From Ophioceras dolichostomum (lineage: Eukaryota > Ascomycota > Sordariomycetes > Magnaporthales > Ophioceraceae): a DNA stretch of 64,000 nucleotides. Below, piece by piece: positions 33,713 through 44,473 of the stretch. Made by a program: the position numbers and the translations under genes. The notes below the pieces were generated by a model that did not search any database, was not told where the DNA came from, and saw only the letters and a program-made list of their open reading frames with translations. The stretch's first letter is position 1, and every line of letters starts with the position of its first letter. Location of the stretch: contig PYST01000102.1 of NCBI GenBank assembly GCA_003049485.1, positions 1 to 64,000 of the forward strand. Reading direction: 5' to 3'.

Positions 33713-34629
33713 TTACGCATCCCCCATCATAGCATCCTCCTCGCCCTTCTCCTCCTGCGACAAGTTTCGTACCGTCTCCAGGTGCTGCCGCATGTGCGAC
33801 CACAGCTCGGCCTCCATGTCGCGGTCGACCTTGCTGCTCCTGCTATTCAGCCAGCCGACGTCCAGACCCCCGATCATGCCGATGCCGTTCGCCTCGAGGG
33901 ATGGCCCCACCCCGGCGATGGCCGCTCCGCCTGCACCACCCGCAGCTGCAGCAGCGCCACTGGGACCTGCACCACCTGCCGCTGCACCAGCGGCGGCGGC
34001 TGCGCTGCCACCAGCACTGGCGGCGCCCGAAGCAGTGGCGGCCCCGGCGGTCTTCCCGTCTTTGAGGGTGATGATCCCGGCTTCCTCGAGGCCGTAGATC
34101 TGGCGCTTGAGCCGCACGTGGACGGACATCAACGTGTTGAAGAAGGAGTCGGCCGCGGTCTGGAACTGTTGGATCTGCTGCTCCTTCTTCTCGGGGGGGA
34201 GTCCGGCTGTTGCTGGCGGCGCTGCTGCTGCTGGGTCTGGCTGGTTTGCAGTTGTGGCAGCGGAGGGATCTGAGCCGGAGGCTCCGGCTTCGTCGGGGGG
34301 CTTCTGGACGAGGGCTTGGACTGCTTCGCAGCTGAATTGTAACAGCGAGGTGATATCCTGTGTTTTTTTTGTTGTCGCTTCCGTTAATAAAGAGAGCGCA
34401 TTTGGTTGTGGATAGACTTTTCGCGGGTCTGGTTCGGGAACTTTCTTACCTGATCTATCTCAGCGAGCTGCTGCATCCGCTCAGCCTTGGTGAAAGGCTG
34501 GTGGACGTCGATCGCGGGGTCGTCGCGCGCTTGAGAAGAAACATCGTCCTCTGGGAACGCTCGAGCGGACGGGTTGAAATCCTCGGGCGCTCGAGAGGGG
34601 CTATCCATAACGTCGTCCATGGCATCCAT
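33713..34629 (-). CDS. med11: Mediator complex subunit Med11
   Basis: Two exons, complement of 34450-34629 and 33713-34357 (92-nt intron, phase 0, GTAAGA donor), encode 274 residues. Med11 is a head-module subunit of Mediator that pairs with Med22 and contacts TFIIH and RNA polymerase II. The family signature is the N-terminal helical hairpin: PFTKAERMQQLAEIDQ at the end of exon 1 continues directly into DITSLLQFSCEAVQALV in exon 2, then QIQQFQTAADSFFNTLMSVH and VRLKRQIYGLEEAGI. A poly-Ala/Gly insert (about residues 185-225) precedes the C-terminal MEAELWSHMRQHLETVRN helix. A Pro/Ala/Gln spacer lies between the two halves of the hairpin. Fungal Med11 is usually shorter, so much of the length is these spacers. 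ATG at 34629 is preferred; a second in-frame ATG lies three codons in. Confidence 0.9.
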
Positions 34630-35166
34630 GGCGACTGCTCGAGCAGGCTCGAGAATAGCAGTCGGGGCGGAACGAAATCTTAAGTCGTCGGCGTCAACTA
34701 TCCGGACAAGGTCGAAGAATGAGGGTCATTGTTGCCTTTGAGGTTTGCTGCAAGACAATGGAGGCGGGGCTATGTAACTATCGCGTGCAGACATTCGCAT
34801 TACTTGCATTGAAATTCTATATAATTTCATGTGGCCCGCCCCAATCCTGAGGTGTGTGTAGTTGACCCACTCTGCAGCTTCTGGCTGCGCATCCCTGTCG
34901 GTACTTGGCTGCGTGCGATTTTCGAGCCTCATCCTCATTGATCCCATCCTTAAAACGCGTCGAGATTACTGAGACTGATATACGGCATCAGTATCGCCAA
35001 ACTTGCATTATCGACTGACGACTGCACAGTTTGAAATACCGTTTTATTGGTATACCGAACACCGATTCTTGCCGAGAGCCTGGAAACACAGCGCGTCGCT
35101 CTATGCGAGCTCAGCGTTTCGTAAGGACAGACGCCTGGAGCTGAGGGCCTCATTCACGCCGGAGCT
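34630..35166. promoter_or_regulatory. Divergent promoter region of med11 and taf5
   Basis: 537 nt between the two start codons, with TATATAAT at about 34818 on the plus strand. No ORF of note. Sharing of control elements is inferred from the head-to-head layout. Confidence 0.45.
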
Positions 35167-38100
35167 ATGTCGGGACCCGCAGGGTCGGGTTCCGGCCCTG
35201 GCCACTATGCCGGTCAGGCTCAACATGGCCCGACGGCAGGCGGCGGGGGAGGAGCATCGGGCGCTCCTTCCGCTCCAGCTACGACGCCCTCAGATTTGAA
35301 CAAAATTGTACGTCAATAAGACTCCCGTCATTTACTACCACCCACCCTCTCTGCACATTTTCCCTACACTCACCTCCCTGATCACTCCCCAAGCACTTCC
35401 TATCTCTCGCCTCCCCTCATCCCATCACATCTTCATCTTCTCTTTGGTGCCTGAGAGCTAGTCCTAGGTTCGTGTATTGGGAGAGGTCTGAAGGTGCACT
35501 CAATCACTTCCCCGCCAGGTGGAGTATGAGGCCGCCCTAGGACTTCAAGCAACCTCATCACCACTTTATCCCCGCGCACGAGACCTGGTCTTATTGTGGA
35601 TTCGACTAGGATCGCTCGCGACGTCGAGTGTAACCAACAACTGTACCGGCATGGAAAGACTGAGGACGTTGTTGCCAAGTGAGAAAGTGAGGCTCCGTGC
35701 TAATCTGAACGATCAGGTCACCGACTACTTGCTCAAGAAGGGCTTTACGCAGACCGAGGCAACCTTCCGAAAGGAATCCGCGGATCTGGGGCCGGATGGC
35801 AGACCTGTTCACAAGTCCGCGCTGGAGAGGGGCCCTAAGAAGTTCCAACTCGGCTTCAATTTGGTTAAGGAATGGATTGAGAACAACCTCGACGTCTACA
35901 AGGTACGTATCTTTCCTTCTACTGGTTGCGTCGTCTTGTTCCATGTATGCTTGTTTTCTAACTTTCTGGCGAACCTTGCCTGCCCTTCAGTTTGAACTTC
36001 GCAAGGTTCTCTGGCCCGTCTTTGTTTACTCTTTCTTAGACCTCGTGGAAGGCGGCTATGTCAGGGAAGCGCAAGAGCTCTTGTCAAAGATCAGGCCGTA
36101 CTTCGAGGCTGTCCACGGCGATGCGCTCAAGACCTTCGCGACTATCTCGCTGCCGATTCATGTCAGGGAGAATGAGATGGCGCGGAAGTACCGCGAGAAC
36201 AGGTATCGGATACCGCTCAACCAATACGTCAACGGCAACCTGTACCACTTCCTTGAGCGGGAGCACGACAACGGCGGTTCCGTAGTGACCTACATCCTTC
36301 AGACCTACTGCACCATCGAGACCAGCGACCGTGGACCTCTAGAGCCTTACAGCTTCGAGGCCATCTACCGCGGGTCACAGAACCTCGACTTGGATGAGGT
36401 GAATGCCTCTGAAGGCATCCCGGGCGTCTTCACGGGGGTTAATAACCGCGACGTGCTGGACGCTACCGCCCCACTCAAGTTGGGTCCTATGGCTATGGAG
36501 CCCGATCTGCGGGATGACGTTCGGGCTGAACTAGAGGATGAGGACAATCGGCATCCTCCGGCCCCAGGAAGGTCCTCCCTGGTCGACGAATTCGACCGGA
36601 AGATCAAGCGCGAGGAGAGCGCGGATGGCCCTACCCGAGCCGACCTACCTCTACCCCCATCGCGAGCCCGAGACGTCATCATCGAGATGCAGAAGGTCCG
36701 AGAGAATCGCGACAGGTTCAAGATCGAGGGCCGAACAGGCGGCGTTGGAGGCATTCCGCTGTCGATCTGCATGTTTACATTTCACAATACTCTTGGCAGG
36801 TAAGTCGTTCGAGATGAATACGTAGGCTGCGGCTTGCCTCTATTGCGGCTAAACGGACTTGCTAATCTGACCTGGGCGGCGCCTCGTGTGTAGCGTCACA
36901 TCAATGGACTTCTCTAAGGATAATAAGCTTGTCGCTGTGGGCACGATGGACTCTTACATCCGCGTCTGGACCCTGGACGGCAAGCCTCTGACATCCAAGG
37001 TGCCTCAAGAGAAGGACCTCTACGTTAATAACCGGCGGCTGATCGGTCACTCGGGCCCCGTGTACGGTGTCTCGTTCTCAGACTCGATCGCCAACCTCGA
37101 GCGCAACATCTACGGCGACGAGGAGAACAAGGTCGAGACGGCCCCGAAGCTGCTCCTGTCATGCTCGGCAGACGGACAGGTTCGACTGTGGTCGCTTGAC
37201 GTATGGAGCTGTCTCTGTGTATACAAGGCGCACCACGGCCCGGTGTTCCGCGTTCTCTGGGGACCGCACGGGCACTACTTCGCCACGGCCGGCTGGGACC
37301 GCACGGTGCGAATCTTTATGCAGGACCACGCCACGGCCCAGCGCATCCTTGTCGGCCACGACACCAGCATATCCGCCATCGCCTGGCACCCGAACGGCAC
37401 ATATGTATTCTCGGCCTCAGACGAGCAGGACAAGTCGATCCGCATGTGGTCCGTCAACACTGGCGCTTGCGTGCGCGTCTTCACGGGCCACGCTGACTAC
37501 ATCACCACTCTCGCCGTGGCTCCCAACGGCAAGATCCTGGCTAGTGCCGATTCGGGTGGCAATATCATGTTTTGGGACATCAACAAGGGCAAGCGCATCA
37601 AGCGATCTAGAGGTCATGGCAAGGGTGGCATCCCGTCTATCTGCTTCAGCGTCGAATCTAACGTTCTTGTCTCCGGAGGCTTGGACGGCACCGTCAGGCT
37701 ATGGGACGTCGAGCTCCCGGCGGACGGCAGTAAGGCTGCGGCTTCTGCAGCTGCGGCTGCGGCGGCTGCGGCGTCGGCAGCGGCGGCTCCGGCCTCTTCA
37801 GCGGCTGGTACGGCCGGAGCCCATGCCCAGCAAGACTCCGCAGGGGCCGGCGGCACAGGCGACACCGTGACGGTCGGTGGAACCGGCGAGCGCAGCATCG
37901 TCGTTGGCGCACAGCCCGCACAGCCGCCCGCCACGGCGGCCNNNNNNNNNNNNNNNNNNNNNNNNNNNNNNNNNNNNNNNNNNNNNNNNNNNNGGCGGCG
38001 GCGGCGGCGGTGGTGGTGGCGTGGGAGGGGGCAGCGGCGGAACGGCGAAGAAAAAGGGTAAGGAGGTCATGATCACGCCGGACCAGATCAGCGCGTTCCC

Positions 38101-38185
38101 GACCAAGAAGACACCCGTCTTGAAGGTACAGTTCACGCGTATGAACCTCGTCGTTGCGGGCGGCTGCTTTGATCCGGAGCGTTGA
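35167..38185 (+). CDS. taf5: TFIID/SAGA subunit TAF5 (WD40), interrupted by an assembly gap
   Basis: Four exons, 35167-35307, 35717-35902, 35991-36799 and 36894-38185; about 808 residues if the gap length is a multiple of three. TAF5 is a scaffold shared by TFIID and SAGA that helps recruit RNA polymerase II. After a Gly/Ala-rich start, a LisH motif spans exon 2 (VTDYLLKKGFTQTEATFRKE). The TAF5 NTD2 domain fills the start of exon 3 (ELRKVLWPVFVYSFLDLVEG, KTFATISLPIHVREN). Six WD40 repeats follow from about residue 380, each with GH and a W/F-D-like end (RVWTLDG, RLWSLD, RMWSVN, FWDIN, RLWDVE). An Ala-rich then Gly-rich insert contains 52 N. The C-terminal TPVLKVQFTRMNLVVAGGCF closes the propeller as blade seven. 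The frame is 1 upstream of the gap and 2 downstream, so the N-run length is wrong by one or two bases. Confidence 0.95.
37942..37993. other. Assembly gap (52 N) inside taf5
   Basis: Fifty-two N lie between an Ala/Thr-coding GC-rich stretch and a run of GGC/GGT glycine codons. Sequencing drop-out in a GC-rich simple repeat is the likely cause. Confidence 1.
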
Positions 38186-39041
38186 GAGGCCGAGGACAAG
38201 ACGAATACGTGCGAGCGAGGGCCAGTCGTCCTTGTCTTCTTTTTGCAATTCCATTATTATTTCTTCACTCTCACTTTTAGCGGATGTTATCTGAAGGGAA
38301 GACGAGAGAGGGTCATGGTGGTTCCGCAGTCTTGTCTGTTGTCTTATTCCTAGGGATGGCAGGAGGAAATAGGGAGTCGGGGCGTTTGCAATGGGGTTTC
38401 AAAATAACCTGCTCATCTCATACGCAACCCGATATGCTCATTTATTATCTTGTATTTTACTCAACCTTGACAGCCAGGCAACGACTCTTGTTCCGCTCCT
38501 GGTCCTGTCCACCTCTATGCTCGCCCATTCGTGTGGATGCAGTAATCAGGAGTGAAAAGACTTATGACGAGACTTGCTCGGATCTACGAAACTCAACGCC
38601 TATGAAAAAAGAAAAGAAAATAGCCAAAACAATATTCAACTCCCAAGCAGATGTGACAACTCTTCGGTTTCTTCAACAAGATACGTTGGCAGAGAAATGC
38701 CTGGAACCTGGGACGTACGTGGTGCGGCGTCGGTTGCTGGTGTGGAGTTGCCGCAACGTCATCCAGAGTGGCCAATCATAGGGCTTCCAGGGAGCCCACG
38801 TCCGTCCACTCCACGTCGAGCTCAAGCTTCACATCATTGCCTGGATTCCCCCACTGATGCAACTCAACGCCTATGATCCCAGCCGACTCTGTTGGCGAGA
38901 GCCTTGTCCGGATACCAATTGGGTCATCGAAGCTGTGAAGAGGGAATCACACGACAGACATCGATTCTTCGTATCCAGGTTCTCGGGCTGCGAAAATCAC
39001 TGATAAAGCATCCAGCGATCGGTTGATCGCCACTCCGAAAG
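38186..39041. other. Intergenic region between taf5 and vps5
   Basis: Contains the taf5 3' flank and the vps5 promoter. The two genes are in tandem. No third gene or strong motif seen. Confidence 0.5.
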
Positions 39042-41207
39042 ATGGACCCGCTCGAGGAAGCGCCTTGGGCGGACGCTGCCACAAGCAAGGACTCCACTGC
39101 CGACACGTCCAAACCGACAACAGCCTCTGGCGGATCGACTGGTGCCAGCTCACTATCGGCCGCCACCAGCGGCGCGACGTCGAACACGCGGGCCTCCCGC
39201 CTCACCCCGCGCCGGCTCGTCGCCCAGCCGACCCGCCTGCAAGCCGTCGAAGATGACCCTCTAGGCCCGCTGGCAGCCACCGGCCCGCTCTCCTCCTCCT
39301 CCTCCCTCGGCGGCCCCGGGCCGAGCCCGCTCGCCGAAAACCGCTCGCCGTCGACGGCTGTGGCGGCAGCAGGGTCCGGCTCGGACACCGGCCCGCCCGC
39401 CCCGCCGAAGGAACAGCCGGCGGCGCTTACGATCCGGCAGCAGCAGCTGCAACAGCAGCAGCAGGGGCAGGCCGGGCGCCGCGCCGGGCCTGGGGCGGAG
39501 GATGGCGGCGACTCCGAGGAAGACGACAGGTTGTTCGACACGACGAACCGCGGGCCCCGGGTGCCGCCCCCGGTCGCGCCGGCGCAGGGTGGCGCGCAGG
39601 CGAGGGTCTCGGGCGTGCCCCATAGCGTCAGCATCGAGGCCGCGGCCAAGCCGAGCTTCTGGATCACGGTTGGCGACCCGCATAAGGTTGGGGATCTGAC
39701 GAGCTCGCATATCGTGTACTCGGTGCGGACTAAGGTGAGATCATATCCGGTCGGGACGCTAGACCGGTAGCGTCTCTCACTATTTAGAACCTCTGTTTCG
39801 TCCGTCTCTACAATAGCTGCTGACGGCTGGCGAATTTCTTCTTTCAGACCACATCCAAGGGCTACAAGCAGTCGGAATTCGAAGTGAAGCGCCGCTACCG
39901 CGACTTCCTGTGGCTTTACAACACTCTGCATGGCAACAACCCTGGGGTGGTCGTCCCACCTCCTCCAGACAAGCAGGCGGTCGGGCGGTTCGAGAGCAAC
40001 TTCGTCGAGTCGCGCCGCCAGGCCTTGGAGAAGATGCTGAACAAGACGGCCGCGCACCCGACGCTGCAGCACGACGCTGACTTGAAGCTCTTCCTTGAGA
40101 GTGAAGCCTTCAACGTCGACGTTAAGCACAAGGAGCGTCGGGAGCCGAACCTTGGGTCAGAGAGCAAAGGCGTGCTGAGCAGTTTGGGGCTGGGCGGGAG
40201 CAGCAACAAGTTTGTTGAGCAGGATGATGTGAGTATCTCGGGTTTATTTTCCCCCAGACCGCCCTGATCTAGTCGGCTGGCCCTTATTTTATGGATTTAG
40301 TTGACTAACGCGGGCGCAACACGAGCACAGTGGTTCCACGACCGGCGTGTGTACCTCGACGCCCTGGAGAACCAGCTGAAGGCCCTCCTCAAGGCAATGG
40401 AGACGATGGTCGGCCAGCGCAAGGCCATGGCGGAGGCGGCAGGCGACTTCTCCGCCTCGCTGGAGGCGCTGTCGACCGTCGAGATCTCGCCGGGCCTCTC
40501 GGGCCCGCTCCTGGCCCTGTCGGAGCTGCAGGCCACGATAAAGGACGTCTACGACCGGCAGGCCCAGCAGGACGTGCTGACGTTCGGCATCGTGATCGAG
40601 GAGTACATCCGGTTGATCGGCAGCGTGAAGCAGGCGTTCGCGCAGCGGCAGCGCGCCTTCTACAGTTGGCACTCGGCCGAGTCGGAGCTGCAGAAGCGCC
40701 GAGCCGCACAGGACAAGCTGCTGCGCCAGGGCAGGTCGCAGCAGGACCGTCTCAACCAGGTCGGCGCCGAGGTCGCCGACGCCGAGAGGAAGGTCCACCA
40801 GGCCCGCCTGCTGTTCGAGGACATGGGCCGGCTGATGCGCGCCGAGCTGGACCGCTTCGAGAGGGAGAAGGTCGAGGACTTCAAGTCGGGGGTGGAGACG
40901 TTTTTGGAGAGCGCCGTTGAGGCGCAAAAGGAGGTGCGTTGCTTTTGTCTTTCCCTTCATATCCCATCCCGGAATGGGTTTCACGATCGTGTTTCTTCGT
41001 GCTTACTGACTCTGCCGTTGCCTGGCCGCCGTCGCACAGTTAATCGAGAAGTGGGAGACATTCCTGATGCAGCTCGACGCCGACGACGACGAGACGGCCT
41101 TCTACAAGCCTCCCGTGTTCCAGCCCGCCGGCGGTGCACCTGCTAAGCCGCCTGGGGACACCGCGGTGGATAGGGCCCGGGCGAGGATCGACGAGGACTC
41201 GGACTAG
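39042..41207 (+). CDS. vps5: Retromer sorting nexin Vps5 (SNX1/2 type)
   Basis: Four exons, 39042-39734, 39848-40228, 40331-40933 and 41040-41207, all junctions phase 0, encode 614 residues. Vps5 forms the PX-BAR membrane-deforming half of retromer with Vps17 and recycles receptors such as Vps10 from endosomes to the Golgi. Residues 1-200 are low complexity (Ser/Thr/Pro, then a Gln run). The PX domain (about 203-320) bridges the first intron, with the phosphoinositide-binding KRRYRDFLWL right after it and PPPPDKQAVGRF in the basic-proline loop. The BAR region (about 359-600) begins at WFHDRRVYLDALENQLKALL in exon 3 and ends with LIEKWETFLMQLD in exon 4. Introns 2 and 3 carry GACTAAC and TACTGAC branch sites. 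Length and domain order match fungal Vps5; Vps17 is excluded by the PX motif. Confidence 0.95.
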
Positions 41208-41849
41208 GGTGCCGTTACCGCCACCGTGAAGCCGCTCTTTGTTGCCTGGGCGGGCGCGTTGGGCTCTGTCTAGGAGGGAATGAGCCCCTGGAAATGAGGT
41301 CTTGTGCCAACTAATGCAGAGAATCCCGCCGTGCGGTCTGCGTACACTGGAGAATGAATGGACAGAGAGTTAGAAAATGAGGCGTCTTGATCTGCGCGGG
41401 ACCTCTTCTGGGCGGAGAAGGGAGAGAGGTCTATTCCGTGCGTTTAGCATTCAGCCTACCCTAACCACTACACCAACCCCCTTTTCATCCCTCGTACTGT
41501 ATCTATTACACACCGGAGGAAGCGCATGAAATTCGGAGTACCCAGCTTTCACATTGAACCAGCGATGCCTTGCACACTTCCTGCCCTATGGCGCTCTTTT
41601 AATGGCCCGATAACATTACATTTAAGAGATGAACAGGAAAACCGGTACTCGTAGCGATAGGTTCACCAATGCCCTTGGTGGTTAGGAAACTTGACAGTGT
41701 TTATGTACCCTCCCTATACAGACACATACATACATATAGATACACGTCGCCTCGACGCGACCTTCGCACCCCCGTCCTCGCCCCAGCTGTAGTCGTAGCC
41801 GTAGCTACAACCGTTGGCGTCAGATCTACAGGCACTCTAGTCGCGCCCC
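41208..41849. other. Convergent intergenic region, vps5 and bL31m 3' flanks
   Basis: Both neighbouring genes end here. No ORF of note and no clear terminator hairpin. Confidence 0.5.
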
Positions 41850-42578
41850 CTATTTCTTCCCCTTCTTCTTCTTCTCCTGCTTCGCCATCTCCTTGGCGCT
41901 CAACCCCGAGCCCCCTGGCGCCTTCATGCCCGCCTCCTCGGCATAGCCCCCAATGAGGTCGATCAGCGACCCGTACCCGCCCGCCTTCTCCTCCGCCGCC
42001 TTCTTGGCCCTCGCCTCCGCCGCCGCCGCGAGCTCCAGCGCCGCCGCGTCGTCGGCCGCGGCGCCCGCGCGTTTCCTCTTGCTACCGCTACTGCTACCAC
42101 TACTCTTCGCATCTGCCGCAGCGCCCGTCGGCTTCTTCTTCGCTGCCACCGCAGCCGCCGATGCGGCGGCATCTGCAGCGGCGGCGGCGGCGTCCTCGTC
42201 CAGGTCCCACCCGCGTCCGTACCGCTCGCGGAACGCGGCGAGCTTGCCCGCCTCGTCGACCTCGACGTTGCGGAGCGACTTGTCCGAGGGCTGCCAGCGC
42301 GCGTGGTTGCGCGTGTCCTTGGCGGATTTGTACATAGCCAGCGGGGAGGTGGTGCGCACGGTGAAGGTCGAGCCGTCGGAGAGCTGGATGAGCTGGGTGA
42401 AGGTGTAGGGGCGCTGGGGGCGCTTGATGAGCGTTGCGTGGCGGACTTGGGTGAGACGGTGTATTCGGGGGGCGAAGTTGAAGGAGGAGCTTGGTAATGA
42501 GGTGGAGGGGGAGGTGCCGGCTCCTGTGAGGAGGGCTGATCCCCGGATGGGGAGGTGTGTTGTTGGTATTCTTGACAT
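41850..42578 (-). CDS. mrpl36: Mitochondrial large-subunit ribosomal protein bL31m (Mrpl36)
   Basis: A single exon of 242 residues. bL31m (yeast Mrpl36) sits at the central protuberance of the mitochondrial large subunit. The N-terminal about 45 residues are rich in Arg, Ser and Thr and lack acidic residues, as in a mitochondrial presequence. The conserved core then reads RHATLIKRPQRPYTFTQL, QLSDGSTFTVRTTSP, and DTRNHARWQPSD, which are characteristic of the fungal protein. The FRERYGRGWDLDEDAA segment is followed by a long Ala/Lys-rich extension and a lysine tail. ATG at 42578 is chosen because the upstream part of the same frame has only non-ATG codons and the presequence begins naturally there. 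It is head to head with the flavin-reductase-like gene. Confidence 0.88.
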   Translation of the reverse strand: MSRIPTTHLPIRGSALLTGAGTSPSTSLPSSSFNFAPRIHRLTQVRHATLIKRPQRPYTFTQLIQLSDGSTFTVRTTSPLAMYKSAKDTRNHARWQPSDKSLRNVEVDEAGKLAAFRERYGRGWDLDEDAAAAAADAAASAAAVAAKKKPTGAAADAKSSGSSSGSKRKRAGAAADDAAALELAAAAEARAKKAAEEKAGGYGSLIDLIGGYAEEAGMKAPGGSGLSAKEMAKQEKKKKGKK

Positions 42579-43002
42579 GGTTTTGCGGGTGGTCTGTCTG
42601 TCTGTCTTGTCTCCCAATCGTTCGAGAGTCCTCGGCCTTCGCTGGGTTGCGTTCGCTGGGAGAGGCGTGGTGTGGGTCAATGTCTCCAGGAGACTAGATC
42701 GGCAGCATGCTGCTATGATGGGAGAGAGAGACCGTCTTCGAGCTCGTCTGCAAGGAGAAGAAATGGCTTTCTCCCCCGCTCCAATGGTCCTAGTCTCCGT
42801 TGTTGTGATGTTGAAGCTGATGACCGCCGCAACCCCGAAATTTTGGCACGGGTGGGTCCGGCAGCATTGGAGCTTATCTTATCAGTCGGCTCAAGCTCTG
42901 AAGAGCTCCAGAGATCGGCACAAAATCTCACCCACCAGAGCTTCTGAGCTGAACGGCTTATTCCTTCTGGATGGGACAAAATTCGCCGTCCCATGGGTTG
43001 AA
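42579..43002. promoter_or_regulatory. Divergent promoter region of bL31m and the flavin-reductase-like gene
   Basis: 424 nt between start codons. Open frames cross this stretch on the plus strand but lack family similarity; they are extensions of the exon-1 frame. No TATA box recognised. Confidence 0.4.
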
Positions 43003-44101
43003 ATGAAGAGGGGCTGCCGCGGACTTGGCCTCATCGCCGAGAGCGCGCTGCGGCACCAATGTTGCCACCATAACCATTATTCGACCGCCTCGCCAGCTCC
43101 CAAGCAACGAGATGATGTGACGACATCATCATCGGTCTCACCAGGTGAGCTGCCCCTAGGTCATAGGAGACTGGGTGGGCTACCCTACCCTCCTAACCTT
43201 GCATGCTTTTGCTGGCTGTACCGCTCCTAACCCTGCTAGAATAGCCTCCTCAAGACCACCCCGTTTAGACCCCATCCAGCCATCCTCGGAGCCACAATGG
43301 CACTCGAGAGCCTCGTTTACCTCGCACCTGCCGACCGCCCCGCAGATCGCGAGCCGGGTCAAGACCGTGCTGCGGCGATTCCCGCAGCCCGTGGTAGTCG
43401 TGACGGCCGCAGCGCCGCGTTCCTGGACTGGCCCCCGTGACCCCGTCGGCATGACGGTGTCGTCGTTCACGTCGCTGGACCTCGAAGGCGACGTCGCCGC
43501 CGTCTGCTTCAACGTGCGCCGGCCGAGCAGGACACTCGACGCCATCCTAGGGGGGAACGGCGTATTCAACGTCCATGTGCTAGCAGGGGACACCACCGGC
43601 GCACGAATCGCGCATCACTTCACGCGCCCTAACAGCGCTCCCAATGACACAGATCCGATCGGGTCCTCCGCCGCCGAGATACCGGGTTCGGAGAGTGAAA
43701 TTACCCCACCGCATGGCCTCTTTGACCACATCCAGGAAAAGCTCGGCTGTACGCTCGCGGCAGCGGACTTAGATATCCAAGACGACAGCGGCGGCAGCAC
43801 GTCTCCCCTGCCCCCGATGCTTCGGGGGCCGGGCGTTCTCTACGTCCTCACCTGCCGTGTACCCAGGTCGTCACCTCAGGACGGCATATCGCTGCCCCAG
43901 GTCATGAGCCACACGATCGTCGTGGCGGGCGTGATGGAGGTGTCTGTCGGGGACGGTAGACAGGCCGCGCCTACATCATCCCGGCCGGGCGACGACCGGG
44001 CCACCGCACAGAAGCTCGGTCTCCTGTACGGAGACAGGCAGTATAGGGGCCCTGGTGTGGCTTTCATGAACGGAGATGGGTCAATTCCTAGTAAAGATTG
44101 A
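43003..44101 (+). CDS. Flavin-reductase-like FMN-binding protein
   Basis: Two exons, 43003-43144 and 43245-44101 (100-nt intron, phase 1, GTGAGC donor, CTAAC branch, AATAG acceptor), encode 332 residues. The FMN-binding split-barrel of the flavin reductase (DIM6/NTAB) family is clear: VKTVLRRFPQPVVVVTA, then GMTVSSFTSLDLEGDVAAVCFNV with RRPSRTLDAI, and NGVFNVHVLAGD with the helix RIAHHFTRPN. The family reduces or carries flavin, often as the partner of a monooxygenase, but the fungal branch has no assigned substrate. Exon 1 has many Arg, His, Ser and few acidic residues, so import into mitochondria is likely but inferred. The second half holds Ser/Asp-rich insertions and ends YRGPGVAFMNGDG. 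Without exon 1 the first ATG would be inside the FMN fold. Confidence 0.85.
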
Positions 44102-44473
44102 TTCGGAGGGATCAGAAACGTACTGCTACATCCAAGCATGTAGAGAGCACGCCTCAAAGGGGACATCTCACAACCTAAGTACTTATCTTTTGTATAAACT
44201 ACCGGACCACTTGGTATGGACACATGGAATGGTAGAATAGATGTCTCAGAGATAGTGAGTCCGGCATAGAACGACGTTTGAAGGTGATGGCAGGAACTCC
44301 TTATTCCACCGATAATTCCCAACCTATGTTATTTAGTGCCTGTTTGGGTATCTCTGCGGGTATACTATCGTCCCTCCCTGCCTGTCTAGGTACCTGTTAG
44401 ACAGAAGCACGATGCTCATTCCGTTTCCTTCTCTATCCGCAGTGAAAGCCCCCCATATGAACAAAGTACGCCG
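44102..44473. other. Convergent intergenic region
   Basis: Holds the 3' flanks of the flavin-reductase-like gene and the secreted-protein gene. Nothing else recognised. Confidence 0.5.

Noticed and set aside
38924..40129. 401-codon frame on the minus strand
   Set aside because: Antisense shadow crossing vps5 exons and an intron, where the plus strand encodes a clear PX domain.
43175..43260. GTG start for the flavin-reductase-like gene
   Set aside because: The frame begins at GTG in the middle of the predicted intron. An upstream ATG exon joined by consensus splice sites gives a complete reading frame.
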